From NCBI GenBank assembly GCA_026122225.1, contig JANEZZ010002700.1:1-64000 (forward strand): a DNA stretch of 64,000 nucleotides, written 5' to 3'. Position numbers and translations under genes: made by a program. This stretch comes from Heloderma charlesbogerti. Taxonomy: Eukaryota; Chordata; Lepidosauria; Squamata; Helodermatidae. Position 1 is the stretch's first letter. Each line of letters opens with the position of its first letter. The notes below the pieces were generated by a model. The model was not told where the DNA came from, searched no databases, and saw only the letters and a list, made by a program, of their open reading frames with translations. Positions 18,659 through 28,854 of this stretch are shown piece by piece.

Positions 18659-20103
18659 CCACTGAGAAATAGAAACAGCTGTTCAACAGAACAATAGCTT
18701 CTGCTTTCTTTACTTAGGTCTCTACATTTAAGCCCAAGTCACTGACTTTATGAACTTGAGCTGGGGGGACACATTCTCCAGGTCTAGACTGATATACTTC
18801 CACCCAGGGCCAGAGCTTGCCCTTCACATTTAACCCCATTTTCTCTACCCCACCTCACTTTGCCTCTGCCTCACCCCACCCAGGCTTACTCTGCTTCCAG
18901 GCCCACCATTTTCACAGAAGCAAGTGTCTGTTGCTTAGTCTTATAGACCCACAGGCACAACCATTTTGAATGCATGTTGGCACTGGGGATTAAATATTGT
19001 GCAATGCCCAATTATAACCGAATGTGATCAGCAGTTCTGACATGCATCCTTAAAAAATGTGAATGGGAACATGTGCATTCCCCCCACCCACCCTCTGGAA
19101 ACCCAAGGCTGAGAATGGATTAACAATACAAAAAGGGATTAATGGAGATAGTATATCATTAGTGACGATCATAATAAATAAGACTGTTTCACTCCAGACA
19201 CAATGACCCTCAATGTATATAAGCTCTAATGGGACTTATTACTGTTTACACAGACCTCCTACGAAGGCTTTGCAGAGTATAAAGAGCCGTTCAAAGTTTA
19301 TACCCATGTTGCTTGCAACAAATTACTCTTTTATTTATGCTACGGTGCTGTAATGCTAATGATGAGCATAAAAGGGATTAGATCATGTCATCTGTTCTGG
19401 TTTGCTTCCTAATGCCACCAGCTTTTATGCAAGTAGGGAGGACTTTTGAAATGCTAGACCTGGAATTTGTGTGCGAGTTATGTATTGTCCTCTGCCTCTT
19501 GAATAACTTGAGCAACCTGAATACACCAGCTCTGACCAGTTAAATCCTATTTAAACTACAGTTCTAGTGTATATCATTAGATGTCATTTATTTGCAAGCC
19601 AAAGGCCATTAATAAAACCTGTACATATTACAAAATGTATAACTGGCATAAAACATTGGGAATGATTAAACAGATAAAGAGCAGCTCAATGAATCTGAAC
19701 TAAAATACATCTAGGCCTTTACACCAAAGAATCCTATTTACAGTTAACTATGTTGGCAGTTAGGGCTTTAGCATGAATTTTTGAGGCAGGTAAGGCAAAA
19801 GGCTCTACCTGCTGTGTCATTTGACTATCTTGATTGGATAGCAGAGGACATGTATTTCTTAAAGCTCATTCAGTTTGCAACCCAGATATAATATTCCCAA
19901 GAAATTTTTGAATGCAGTAATGCATATAAAGGACATAGCCATGGATAGTGTATCAGACCTTCCATTTCTGCAGAACCACTAGGGAAGTGTGGATGTCCAG
20001 CACTGGGAACTCCTTTTCTCTTTTTGCTTGCCGGAGTTCCATGGTGTGCCTGACTCGGTATGCATTTGCAGACTGGGTCATGGGTTTTTCCATGAAGTCC
20101 CGG

Positions 20104-20106
<3 letters not shown>
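18659..20106. other. Unassigned single-copy-looking DNA
   Basis: About 1.45 kb with no recognised transposon, RNA gene or convincing frame. It is one of the few long stretches here that look like ordinary unique intergenic or intronic sequence. Conserved non-coding content cannot be judged without alignment. Confidence 0.4.

Positions 20107-20142
<36 letters not shown>
20107..20142. repeat. (GT)n microsatellite
   Basis: A perfect GT run of about 18 units. Confidence 0.97.
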
Positions 20143-20143
<1 letters not shown>

Positions 20144-20371
20144 CCATAATATGCACAAATAGAGATTTTCACAAATTGTAGTGCAATTTTAAAAATTACA
20201 TAATTTGTGCAACTCAAAAAATACACAAAATCCGTGAACTGACCCAACTTAATGCAGATGGGGTTGGGCTCCACAGTGGAAAACAGACTGAAATCTAGAG
20301 GGGCGAACCAAGGAAAGCTCATAGAGCTTCACCCTCCCCCCATCCCTATAGGGTGAATCCTCCGACATCCC
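20143..20371. repeat. Possible hAT-like element fragment
   Basis: The segment ends GAATCCTCCGACATCCCTA and contains ATTTTAAAAATTACATAATTTG. A start of TAGCCATAAT next to the GT run is possible, but no secure TSD is seen. Confidence 0.35.
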
Positions 20372-20658
20372 TATGTGTGAATCAGCAAAACTGAAGCTTG
20401 CCAAAGTTCTCCAAATTCCGTCTTGAAGCTCATTCCAATCTCAGTCCATATCAGATTGTGAGCTTTGTTTTTTTCTTTTTGCATGAAAATCTGTGCATAT
20501 TTTCATAAGTGTTTAAACAAATGTACGCTTCACTTGTGCACATCTTTGAAATGTACGTATTGTTCTCCCATTGATTACAGCTGATTTTTGCGCATTTTTT
20601 CCAAAGCATGCATTTTTTATGCACATTTTTCCAATGTATGCTTGCTGTTCAGTGCATG

Positions 20659-21542
20659 TCAGGATGTCGTGAACGCCCAACTTAGTCCGGGAAGCTGGTG
20701 AAATCCCTCATGCCCAGACCCCTGGCCACCACTTGCCAAACTCCAGGGCACTGACGGGGCCAGCCAATGAGTGCACTGGAGCTCGGCAAGCGGCCAGGAA
20801 CAGCTCAGACTTAGCTCCCTGGTAGGCTGTCCTTGACAGCCAACCAGGCAGGAGAAAGAGGAGGCGATGACACCTTCCACTAGCCGTCTCCTGCTCGTGA
20901 GCAAGAGATGGCTGGCGGCCTTCTCCAGCCAGGCAGGAGGAAGAGGAGGCGATGACCCTTCCACTAGCCGTCTCCTATTCGTGAGCAAGAGATGGCTGGT
21001 GGCCTTCTCCAGCCAGGTAGGAGGAAGAGGAGGCGATGACCCTTCCACTAGCCATCTCCTGCTCATGAGCAAGAGACGGCTGGCGGCCTTCTCCAGCCAG
21101 GCAGGAGGAAGAGGAGGCGATGACCCTTCCACTGGCCGTCTCCTGGTCGTGAGCAAGAGACAGCTGGCGGCCTTCTCCAGCCAGGCAGGAGGAGGAGGAG
21201 GTGGTGCCCTATTGCAGGCACCCTCCCAAACGCTCCCCACACTCACCCAGGGCCCATCCAGTGAGCACCAGCTATTTTGCAGACTTGTGGTTTTGTTTTG
21301 TTTTTTATGAAAAAGTGAGCTAAAAGAAACTGGGCATATTTAAATGTCCACATTTTTTAACCTTTTTTCGTTAAAAAAAAGGCAGCAAAATGGAGGGAGC
21401 TCGCCGGATGGGCCCAGGGTGAGCGTGGGCGACTTGCTGAGCTCTGGGGTCCTTGAGTGTAGGTCCAGGGGAGGAGCAAGTGGGGGTGATGCTTCAGCAG
21501 GTGCCTGGAGAACCAGGGTTAGGGTGGGTTCACACATCCCTA
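20659..21542. mobile_element. NA2 hAT-like element with minisatellite, 8-bp TSD
   Basis: It begins TCAGGATGTCGTGAACGCCC (decayed TAGGGATGTGTGAACCC) and ends GGTTCACACATCCCTA. Identical AGTGCATG repeats flank it at 20651-20658 and 21543-21550. GC-rich arms contain a tandem 84-bp repeat. The interior has a T/A-rich TCATGAAAAAGTGAGC-like core and CTTTTTTCGTTAAAAAAAAGG. Confidence 0.85.
20846..21199. repeat. 84-bp minisatellite, about four copies
   Basis: GAGGCGATGA recurs at 20861, 20946, 21030 and 21114, with a diverged GAGGTGGTGC at 21199; the spacing is 84-85 bp. Each unit carries CTTCCACTAGCCGTCTCCTG and CAAGAGATGGCTGGCGGCC. Because 84 is divisible by three, open frames of repeating peptides arise on both strands. 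They are a by-product of the repeat and not evidence of a gene. Confidence 0.92.
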
Positions 21543-21700
21543 AGTGCATGTTTTTTTGGGTCAGCAAATCATATTGCAACCTTGGCAAAGTACAGACATC
21601 AACCTCAGGTTGTGTCTGAGCCAGTGTTCAGTCTGGAAGATGTGAACTGGGTAAATCCTGATCAAAAAGGGAACTGAAATGATTTTCTCATACGTCCCTT

Positions 21701-22149
21701 GGATCCAGAAATACTAGCTGCTGATCATAAGGTATCTGATGGAATCCGCCATCGCATACTGCTGTCAGCATGGCTTAAAACAGTAGACCTGTAAAAGGTC
21801 TAAGACCCTGGAAAGACACTGCTGGTCAGAGTAGACCAGGGATACAGACTTAAACATGATGAATAGAAAAGTGCCACAATTGATCACAGAATTTGCTTCT
21901 GAGAACTTTGCTAAGGAATGTGAACTGGATTTGTCTATTTATCAAAAAAATCTGGATTATTCACTCAATAAATCTAGTCTTCTCAGTGAAAGCATGGAAA
22001 CTGTGACAGCTGTCACTGTCTTTCCTTGGTGGTAGCTGCCATATGAGGAGAGGTGAATTCTCCCTTGATTCATTGTCCACTCCCTATCTGTCCACCCACT
22101 CTCCATCTCCTTACCTCCCAGTGAGCTGTCCCAACTCAATTGCATTTTG
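21701..22149. other. No recognised feature
   Basis: No coding frame or repeat is identified. Confidence 0.4.
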
Positions 22150-22486
22150 AGCCAGCTTGTGAATTTTCCATTTTTTCATAAATAGCAATTTACGCAAACA
22201 TCAGCCATAACTTGTGTAATTTGCACAAATTGCAGGTGTAATTTGCACAAACTGGAGCTGAAATGTGCTAAAATTAAACAAATTATGGCTGAAATTTGCT
22301 CACATTATGCAAATTGCAGCTGCAACTTCTGCAAATTGCTATCCATGGGGGTGGGGGTACTGAGAAAGCTTCCCAGATTTGGGGAAAAGCCCATAGTTCA
22401 GCTTGAAAATGCAAACTGAGCTGGAGGTGCCAGGGAAATCCAGCTAGCCCCCAAAGGGCCAGATTTCCCCACGATGGACATCCCTA
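22150..22486. mobile_element. NA6 hAT-like element, right end
   Basis: The interior is a ladder of TTTGCACAAATT and CAAATTATGGCTGAAATTTG short palindromes. It ends GCCAGATTTCCCC then GATGGACATCCCTA. A second copy at 53716-54016 shares ATTATGGC...ATTTGTGCAA and GGGCCCCCAAAG. Confidence 0.6.
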
Positions 22487-22665
22487 CATTAATTACATTG
22501 GGCTAGCATAAGTGACCTTTAGTGTAATGCCAATAGGATTTGCTAGTGCAATGGGATTCCCCAGAAAACCTGTTGCACCAGCAAACACTATTGACATTGT
22601 GCCAGAGGTCACTTACTCTACTGCAATGTAATTTACATGAGCGGTAATATCAAATAGGTTACTGC
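22487..22665. repeat. Palindromic dispersed repeat, copy 1
   Basis: ATTACATTGGGCTAGCATAAGTGACC is mirrored by GAGGTCACTTACTCTACTGCAATGTAAT, giving a fold-back of about 150 bp. 27709-27838 is a second copy (GCGCTAGAGGTAATTCACACT, TAGCACAATGTAAT). Confidence 0.65.
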
Positions 22666-23428
22666 CCTCTGTGCCCTTTTCTTTGGAGATGTGTTTCCTC
22701 TGTTTGGGGCAATGTATACCTGGCTACCCTTATACGTTCCACACAAAGGGAAAGGCTGCAATTTCTTCATAGGTGTCAGGATTTATAATTCAAAAAATGC
22801 TAATTGCGGATGGTAATAAAATGGAAAATGAGCAGTTCCCTTCATTAGTATCAGCGTCATTTGCCCCTGATTTGAACCTCCTCATTGGTATGCATGTCCA
22901 AAGGCACTACCCCTGCTAACACTTCCTTCGTAAAGACTCTAATAATGATGCAATTTTTCAGTTTTATTCTCATCAAATTAGAAGTGTCTTTTTGAACGAG
23001 AGAAAAATTAAAACAATAAAACTTCTTCATGCTTCCTAGAAAACACGTTAGCTCCTTTCATCAAAAAATCCTGAGGCAAAGAAAGAACAAAAATCAATCA
23101 GTTATATCCCTATCAATATAGCTGATATTTTAAAAATGACCCATATATCCTATATACTTTCTTATTTACAGAGCAATCCAATACAGGTCAGGGGAAGGAG
23201 AAGCTAAGCCTGTTGAACCATCATTTCCTACACCCCGCCAAGCTTGTGCCAGCTTGGCAGAAGACACGAGGGGTGGCATTTTTAATGTTTTCTTTGGCTG
23301 TTTACAGACCTTTTTCTTTCTCACCCTTTCCATCCATTGCTCCCAGTTGCAGCCCTGGTGTAGTTTTTCCCCTGTTCCAAGGGCTTGTTGGGTGGAACGG
23401 GAAGGCCAGGTATTTTTCCCCTCTGTGC
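22666..23428. other. No recognised feature
   Basis: AT-rich DNA without a convincing gene or nameable repeat. Confidence 0.4.
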
Positions 23429-23638
23429 TAGGGATGGACAGACCACCCCGTGCTCACCATGCACAGTGCTCACCGGACCCCCAGCACTTACCCAACCCAG
23501 GCGAGCAGTGCAGGGCAACCTGCTGGGTGGTTCACGGGGTGCTCAACAACAGCACCCTGGCATCCGTTCCCTTGTCGAGCACCATTTGCCATTAAAATAG
23601 ATGCTCATTCTTTTCTGTAATTAATGGTAGCTATATGG

Positions 23639-24550
23639 TCCGCGGTGGCTTAGTGGTTAAGACGCTGAACTGCAGATCGGAAGGTCATCCGGACAGCAGT
23701 AGGGATGTTAGAGAATTCTGCCACGGATCCCAGGGGGGCTGAATTCCAGTGAATTACCCCCCCAGAATCCATGGCGGAACGGAACCCCCTGCCCCTCCAC
23801 CCTGTGAAAGCCCTACGAAACGGAGCCTACCTGGCTGTGGCTCTGGCTCCGGTGAGAGCAGTGGCGGTGGCGGCTCCAGCAGCTGTTGGGTTGCTGCGGC
23901 CGCAAATGGCAGCCGTCGTAGCGGCCGCCATTTGCATCCCTACGCTGGCCCGTGATAGGCTACGTAAATATTTACGTAGCCTATCACGGCTAAAGCAGTG
24001 GCCATTTGCATCCCTGCCTTAGCCGTGATAGGCTACGTAAATATATACATAGCCTATCACAGGCTTGCGTAGGGACGCAAATGGTGTCCCCTATGCAAGA
24101 CACCATTTGCGTCCGCACCAGCCTGGCAGTGGCTGGAGGCCCCGCTGAGGGTTGGCCTGGCTGGTGGCTCTGCAGCCTGGCCAGGCAAGATTCTGGGGGG
24201 GAGGAACGGATCGCCTCCCCCCACCTGCGGAACCCGGCGGAGCCAGGTAAGCAGGGTTTTGTACACCCCTAGCAGCAGTTCGAGACCTGAGTACTGCGTG
24301 ACGGAGTGAGCTCCCATCTTCAGTCCCAGCTCCTGCCAACCTAGCAGTTCAAAAGCAAGAAATTGCAAGTAGATAAATAGGTACCGCTTCGGCGGGAAAG
24401 GTGACAGCGTTCCGTGCACCTCGGTATTCAGTCATGCCGGCCACATGACCACGGAAGCATCTTCGGACAGCGCTGGCTCTTCGGCTTAGAAATGAAGATG
24501 AGCACCACCCCCTAGAGTCAGACATGACTGGCTGGGGACACCTTTACCTT
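23639..24550 (+). mobile_element. Sauria-type SINE, split by an FB2
   Basis: The head CGCGGTGGCTTAGTGGTTAA and TTCGAGACCTGAGTACTGCG carry tRNA-like A and B box motifs. The body includes GAAATTGCAAGTAGATAAAT and GCCGGCCACATGACCACGG; the 3' tail AGAGTCAGACATGACTGG parallels the BovB 3' end. TATATGG at 23632-23638 and 24551-24557 is its 7-bp TSD, confirmed by the unbroken copy at 17532. Such SINEs are characteristic of squamates. Confidence 0.92.
23700..24271 (-). mobile_element. FB2 element inside the Sauria SINE
   Basis: It starts TAGGGATGTTAGAGAATTCTG and ends TTTTGTACACCCCTA. Two H1-type hairpins (GATAGGCTACGTAAATATTT) flank a short GCAGTGGCCATTTGCATCCC link, with CAAATGGCAGCCG and CAAATGGTGTCCC hairpins outside. 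It interrupts the SINE between GACAGCAG and GCAGCAGT; the TSD is unclear because the target is a CAG-rich stretch. Confidence 0.87.
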
Positions 24551-24765
24551 TATATGGTACCAAGGGGTAGTCAGATCAGTCTATATCCAGTTTGTTTCAG
24601 TTTTGCCTGTATTCATCCATAAGTCTGTTCCATCCAATTTCCACATCAGTCTGTGAATTCTTTTTTACAGCACAAAACATTTCCAATCATTTTCATACTC
24701 AACTTTCCCTAATATACACAATTTGTATGCAACATTACCTAAAAATATTCATCATTTTCTTCTAC
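24551..24765 (+). repeat. Dispersed repeat, copy 2 (host of the Sauria SINE)
   Basis: It continues 23620-23638 (ATGGTAGCTATATGG) across the SINE and is nearly identical to 17545-17745. Confidence 0.8.
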
Positions 24766-25242
24766 ACATTTACATTTATGCCTGTAGCATGGCAGACGTT
24801 GCCCTTTTAAGGCACCCATTCACGTAGGTGGGATACTGCCAGAAAAGAACAAGCAGCCATTTGAGTGGCAAAAGGTGCTCATCGAGGGAGCAGATGCCCC
24901 TACGCTTGCCCATCTTGGTGTGTGCCAAGCCAGGCAGGTGTTGGGGTCCGCAGACTGGCATTTGGGGGGCCAAGCCGGCAATTTCTTGCTGGGCTTAGAG
25001 CCCCAAATGGGTGCCCGTGCCATCCCTACTCTCTGCTATTGTCAGGTATCCCTTTTGTCCCCGCTGAACTTCAATAGCCAATTCAAAACACAGACAAGAG
25101 GCTTCTATCCACTTTAATCCTTTTACTTCAATGGGTCATACAGATGCTAATTGTCAGTAACTCACAGTCTACAAAGGAAATGCCTTCAGGGAGTTCAAAG
25201 GGAAACCAGGAAGATTGAAAGTTGCCTACCATTTGAGAAAAG

Positions 25243-25731
25243 TAGGGATGACGGAGAATTTCTCCATGAATCTTCAGGAGGCTGAGCGCCGAGGCATTCG
25301 GCCCCCCGAAAGTGTTGGGGAAATTCTCCGCTGGCCCCCCGCCCCCCCCCCAGGATGGGACTTACCGTGGCCGAATATCCCTCTCGGCCGCGGGTCCCGG
25401 CGGCGTTTCGGTGGCGTTTCGGTGGGGGCGGGGGCGGTGGCCAGTCTCCCGACTGGCTGCTGCCGCCGCCATTACAAAATTAAAAAGTAAACAAAAAACA
25501 CACCCGTGATAGGCTATGTGACGATTTACATAGCCTATCACGGCTAGATTTCCAGTCAGCCATGATAGGCTACGTAAATCGTCACGTAGCCTATCACGGG
25601 TGACTTTGGAAAAAAAAAAGCGCGTACGCAAACGGCGGCGGCCATGGGCGTCACCATTTGCGTTCCTTATTTGGGCACAGGTAGTCTACATAAAGATTTA
25701 CATAGACTACGGCGAAAATAAGGGTAATGCA
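25243..25731 (-). mobile_element. Half FB1 element (terminal half, minus orientation)
   Basis: It begins TAGGGATGACGGAGAATTTC, runs through GGGACTTACCG, a GGCGGCAGCAGCC-type arm, two H1 hairpins (about 25500-25600), H3 (about 25622-25662) and H4 (about 25680-25711), and stops at AAAATAAGGGTAATGC, the middle of the core palindrome. The mirror half is missing. It is the counterpart of 7851-8315 and preserves the same half of the element. Confidence 0.85.
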
Positions 25732-25736
25732 TAAAA

Positions 25737-25870
25737 AAGAAAATGCATCACTCAAGGAGAGCACAAAAGAGGACACCCATTTGCATAAAATTTGCATATG
25801 CTAATTTATAGGTATAGATGCACATTTAGAAATGATGACTATAATTTAAATGGAAATACAAATCTTCATG
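25737..25870 (-). repeat. Dispersed repeat shared with 41641 and 50005
   Basis: AAATGCATCACTCAAGGAGAGC and CATAAAATTTGCATATGCTAATT match, in inverse orientation, the 3' part of 50225-50345. It abuts the broken edge of the half FB1. Confidence 0.6.
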
Positions 25871-26242
25871 GTGGAGAATCTTGTGCCCAGGTGACCTGCC
25901 TGCTTCTCAGCCTGTTGTCTTAATGCTAACTATTGATGGGCAATGTGAAGCTTCCTGGAGTAAAATCCTACTAACTGAAGTGCCATTTATTTCAATAGGT
26001 CTACTCTAAGTAGGACTTAAGTTGGGTTTTACTCCCCATCTCCCTTCTGTTGTCACTTTAACTTTAAGCTGGACTTGGACTGAACAGCCTTCAAACAGAG
26101 GGCTGTCTGCCATAAAGCAGGACACATGGCCACCCTGACAGAGAAGTGGATAGATATGGCTAATAAAAAATACTGTGAACTAGTGACTTATTTGCATGGC
26201 TGATGGTATTCCAAAACAGTGCTGTCCAGTTGCTTTGCCCAG
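25871..26242. other. Mostly unassigned; small MITE trace
   Basis: TTTCAATAGGTCTACTCTAAG near 26000 echoes the MITE at 2930; AGAGGGCTGTCTGCC near 26097 echoes the 41641 family. Confidence 0.35.
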
Positions 26243-26535
26243 CAGGGCTTGCCCAAGACATTTTGCTGCCCAAGGTGAAGGACAAGAAGATGTCCCTCTC
26301 CCATTCTATTTAGAGAAACTGGCTGGAACGGCAACTGAATTTCATTTCAACACTGGTGATGGAACAACAATATGTTCCATTGCAGCTGGATATAGCAGAT
26401 TAGCTTGGGGAGGCCCAGCACAGGCAGCATGGCACAGGCAACCCTGTGCTGCAACACCTCACTACCATGTGCCACCCTCCAGCATCTGCCACCTGAGGCA
26501 GCTGCCTCACTCTGCCTAACAGTAGGGCCAGTCCT
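26243..26535 (+). mobile_element. CAGGGCCGGCCC-type hAT MITE, copy 2
   Basis: It begins CAGGGCTTGCCCAAGACATT and ends CAGTAGGGCCAGTCC, with GAGGCAGCTGCCTCACTCTG inside as in copy 1. Confidence 0.72.
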
Positions 26536-27134
26536 CTCACCCCACCCTTTATCTGTGTTTTGCCTTTGCATTGTTACTTAAAAAAAAAAAAGTTGTATAT
26601 TTTCTATTTATCCTAAATAAGCACCTTGTTCTGAAACCGTTCTGTCATCCTTGCAATTGTGTTTGCAGATTTAACTGCTGCCTTATTACCTTTCCCCGCC
26701 CTCAGCAATTTGCCACCATGTAGCTTAGCGGCTGAGTGTCAGTATTAATGCATGTGTGTTTTTCTTCCTTGGTCTCCTTTCAGCAGTGCATATTGACAGT
26801 CGCTTTGCCTCATTTCTCACGCTAGTTTTGCAGGGCCATTTTCACTAATAATGAAGGCAACTGCCAGGACACCAGACACAAAACTCAGCTGCCAGCCTGC
26901 CAAGCTGTCTCAGGTACTTTTAAGAAATGCAATTGCAGGTTAGCAGGTGGTAATTAGGAGGGCAGAAGAAAATTAAACGGTCTCCCCATTTTCTCTGCAC
27001 AGTGCGACTCTTCAGTCCAGCCTTCTCCATGGAACACAGGGCAAAACAGACCTTGCATTTCATGAGGCTGGGCAGTAAGAGAGTATTGATAATTATTTCT
27101 TTTTGCAAAGTCTGCAATTTTTCTCTTGCCCTTG
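26536..27134. other. No recognised feature
   Basis: No gene or classified repeat is seen. Confidence 0.4.
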
Positions 27135-27166
27135 GCAAACAAACAAACAAACAAACAAACAAACAG
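27135..27166. repeat. (CAAA)n microsatellite
   Basis: About eight CAAA units. Confidence 0.95.
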
Positions 27167-27189
27167 CCTACAACAACCAGTGCTTTACC

Positions 27190-27343
27190 TGGGGATGGGT
27201 GAGAATTTTGCTCAATTCGGGTTTTAGATAGAAACTTCTAGAAATCTGCAAATGTCTTCATATTTCTTTATTTAATGGAAAGAATTTGAGATTTATAAAG
27301 ACAAATTGAATGTGGGGGAAAGCAAAACTGACACTCATCCATT
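27190..27343 (+). mobile_element. NA3 short hAT-like MITE
   Basis: It starts TGGGGATGGGTGAGAATTTTG and ends near GACACTCATCC. The interior AGAATTTGAGATTTATAAAG and TGTGGGGGAAAGC is shared with 28362, 36795, 37141 and 52358. Confidence 0.6.
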
Positions 27344-27414
27344 GAGGTAGAGGACGTGAAATGCTTAGCTCTTAAAAGTCTAGCTTCATGGCCGACTTTT
27401 AAAAGTCTAACTTC

Positions 27415-27678
27415 CCGGCCCAGTCGTTAGGCAAAGTGAGGTGGTTGCTTCAGGTGGCAGATGCTGGGAGGCGACAGCAAGAAGGTGGAGGAGAGAGCTG
27501 TTTGTCTCATGCGGCCTGCTCTACACTCCCTAAGCTAGCCTCCTGCCTTCAGGTGCAGTGGAGGATGCTGACCCATCACTAGCATTGAAATAAGATTCAG
27601 CTGCCAACCCAGTCGACTTTTGTACATGTATCATTTTGTCCTTTGCTTCAGGCAACCAAATGTCCTGGGCCAGTCCTG
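27415..27678 (-). mobile_element. CAGGGCCGGCCC-type hAT MITE, copy 3
   Basis: Read on the minus strand it starts CAGGACTGGCCCAGGACATTTGG and contains CACCTGAAGCAACCACCTC; the family ends and the GAGGCAG-type block are recognisable. A direct duplication AAAAGTCTAGCTTC/AAAAGTCTAACTTC lies just to its left. Confidence 0.65.
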
Positions 27679-27708
27679 TCTGGCTTTGAATCCCTGGGAA
27701 GAATCCGA

Positions 27709-27838
27709 TGCAAAACTACCACTAATGTAAATTAGGGAAAACCTGTCATGCCATCAAGTGCTATTGGCATTGCGCTAGAGGTAATTCACACTAGCACAAT
27801 GTAATTTTATATTAGTGGTCATATCTCATAGGATACTG
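27709..27838. repeat. Palindromic dispersed repeat, copy 2
   Basis: CTACCACTAATGTAAATTAGG and ATATTAGTGGTCATATCTCATAGG bracket a core shared with 22487-22665. Confidence 0.6.
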
Positions 27839-27964
27839 TCCCCCTCCATAATCAGTCAAGTTTCTAGTGCTGAATTAGGGTTGCTGCCTCCTTTTTTCTG
27901 ACAGACAGACTCCTTATCTGTAATAGCAACATAGCAGGCAGGTAGAACATGATTCTCCCCATAC

Positions 27965-28322
27965 TAGGGATGTCAGAGAAATCTGCAACTGATTCAGATG
28001 AGGTCAAATTTCTATGAACCTGACCTGCAGATTCTGCAAGTATTCTGTGTACCTTTGGACCATTTTTTAAAACTAGGGGGGGGGATTTCTGCAAATTTGC
28101 ACCTGTGCTAATGGGCATGAGTGCAAGTACACATTAATCCTAAAGCACACTTTAACCTAATGTGCAGTTTCACTAATGCACACTTGTGCAAGTGGAACAA
28201 AATTCTTGTACATCACTAAAAAAAAAAATCAAATTCCATTAATAAGTGGATGATGGAATGGAAGACTCCTGACAAGCCACAAAGACAGACTGAATGGATT
28301 TAACAAAATTCATACATTGCTA
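27965..28322 (+). mobile_element. NA1 hAT-like element
   Basis: It starts TAGGGATGTCAGAGAAATCTG and ends TTCATACATTGCTA (decayed CATCCCTA). The flanks CCCCATAC and CTCCATAC match 7 of 8. The left arm reads CAGATGAGGTCAAATTTC and ACCTGACCTGCAGATTC; the middle has TGCACACTTGTGCAAGTGG. Confidence 0.82.
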
Positions 28323-28361
28323 CTCCATACTGGGAACAGCCATTCCTGTTGAATTTGGCTG

Positions 28362-28522
28362 CTGCAAATGGGTGAGACTTTCATTTGGTTCTCTCTTTTT
28401 TTGGCAAAAACTTATCAAAATTCACAAATTTCTTCATAAATGGGATGGAAAGAAGTTGAGATTTAAAATAAAAAATGAATGTGGGAGAAAGCAAACACTG
28501 GCAGGTCCTTCCATCACTAGCT
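28362..28522 (+). mobile_element. NA3 short hAT-like MITE
   Basis: AATGGGTGAGACTTTCATTTG, AGAAGTTGAGATTTAAAATAAA and AATGTGGGAGAAAGCAAA follow the 27190 copy; the end CTTCCATCACTAG is a decayed terminus. Confidence 0.55.
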
Positions 28523-28854
28523 CTACCTGATAAATTTTTGGCAGGTCAGCAAATAGAGCCTGAACATTTTTAGTGGATGAGGTGGTAGAGAGCCTGGCCA
28601 GGCCTGGAACTTCACAGCTGGGGTCATTAGGGAAAAATGAAATCCCTGGCACAAAATATCTAGCTTATTCAACAAAATACCTGATACTGATTGGTATTAA
28701 TGTATGTATGTATGTATGTATGTGTGTGTGTATAAACACATAAACACTGTTTCTATTATTATTTTTCAAAGCAATCCCCTGGGGCAAAAAAATGCAGAAT
28801 AGTCAGATAAAACACCAGATGACTGGCCACCATATTTTACAGTGGATCTAAGTA

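Larger units (their letters stand above)
20372..21700. mobile_element. NA4 hAT-like element split by an NA2
   Basis: The left part (20372-20658) begins TGTGAATCAGCAAAACTG and has GCATTTTTTATGCACATTT stretches. The right part (21551-21700) has GTTCAGTCTGGAAGATG and ends ATTTTCTCATACGTCCCTT. The same two ends, in opposite order, bound 37367-37852, which shows that the two parts belong together. Confidence 0.7.
23429..25027. mobile_element. NA2 hAT-like element, outermost layer of a nest
   Basis: It starts TAGGGATGGACAGACCACCC and ends GTGCCCGTGCCATCCCTA. The flanks CTCTGTGC (23421-23428) and CTCTCTGC (25028-25035) match 7 of 8. The inner arms GAGCACCATTTGCCATT and GTGGCAAAAGGTGCTC are inverted repeats. 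Between them lie a 210-bp dispersed repeat, a Sauria SINE inside that, and an FB2 inside the SINE. Confidence 0.8.

Noticed and set aside
20143..20371. A fully bounded hAT element next to the GT run
   Set aside because: The right end is convincing, but the proposed left end lies in a microsatellite, so the apparent TGTGTG TSD is not informative.
20867..21310. A 147-codon frame with a repeated 28-residue unit
   Set aside because: It is produced by an 84-bp minisatellite inside a hAT-like element; the opposite strand is open too.
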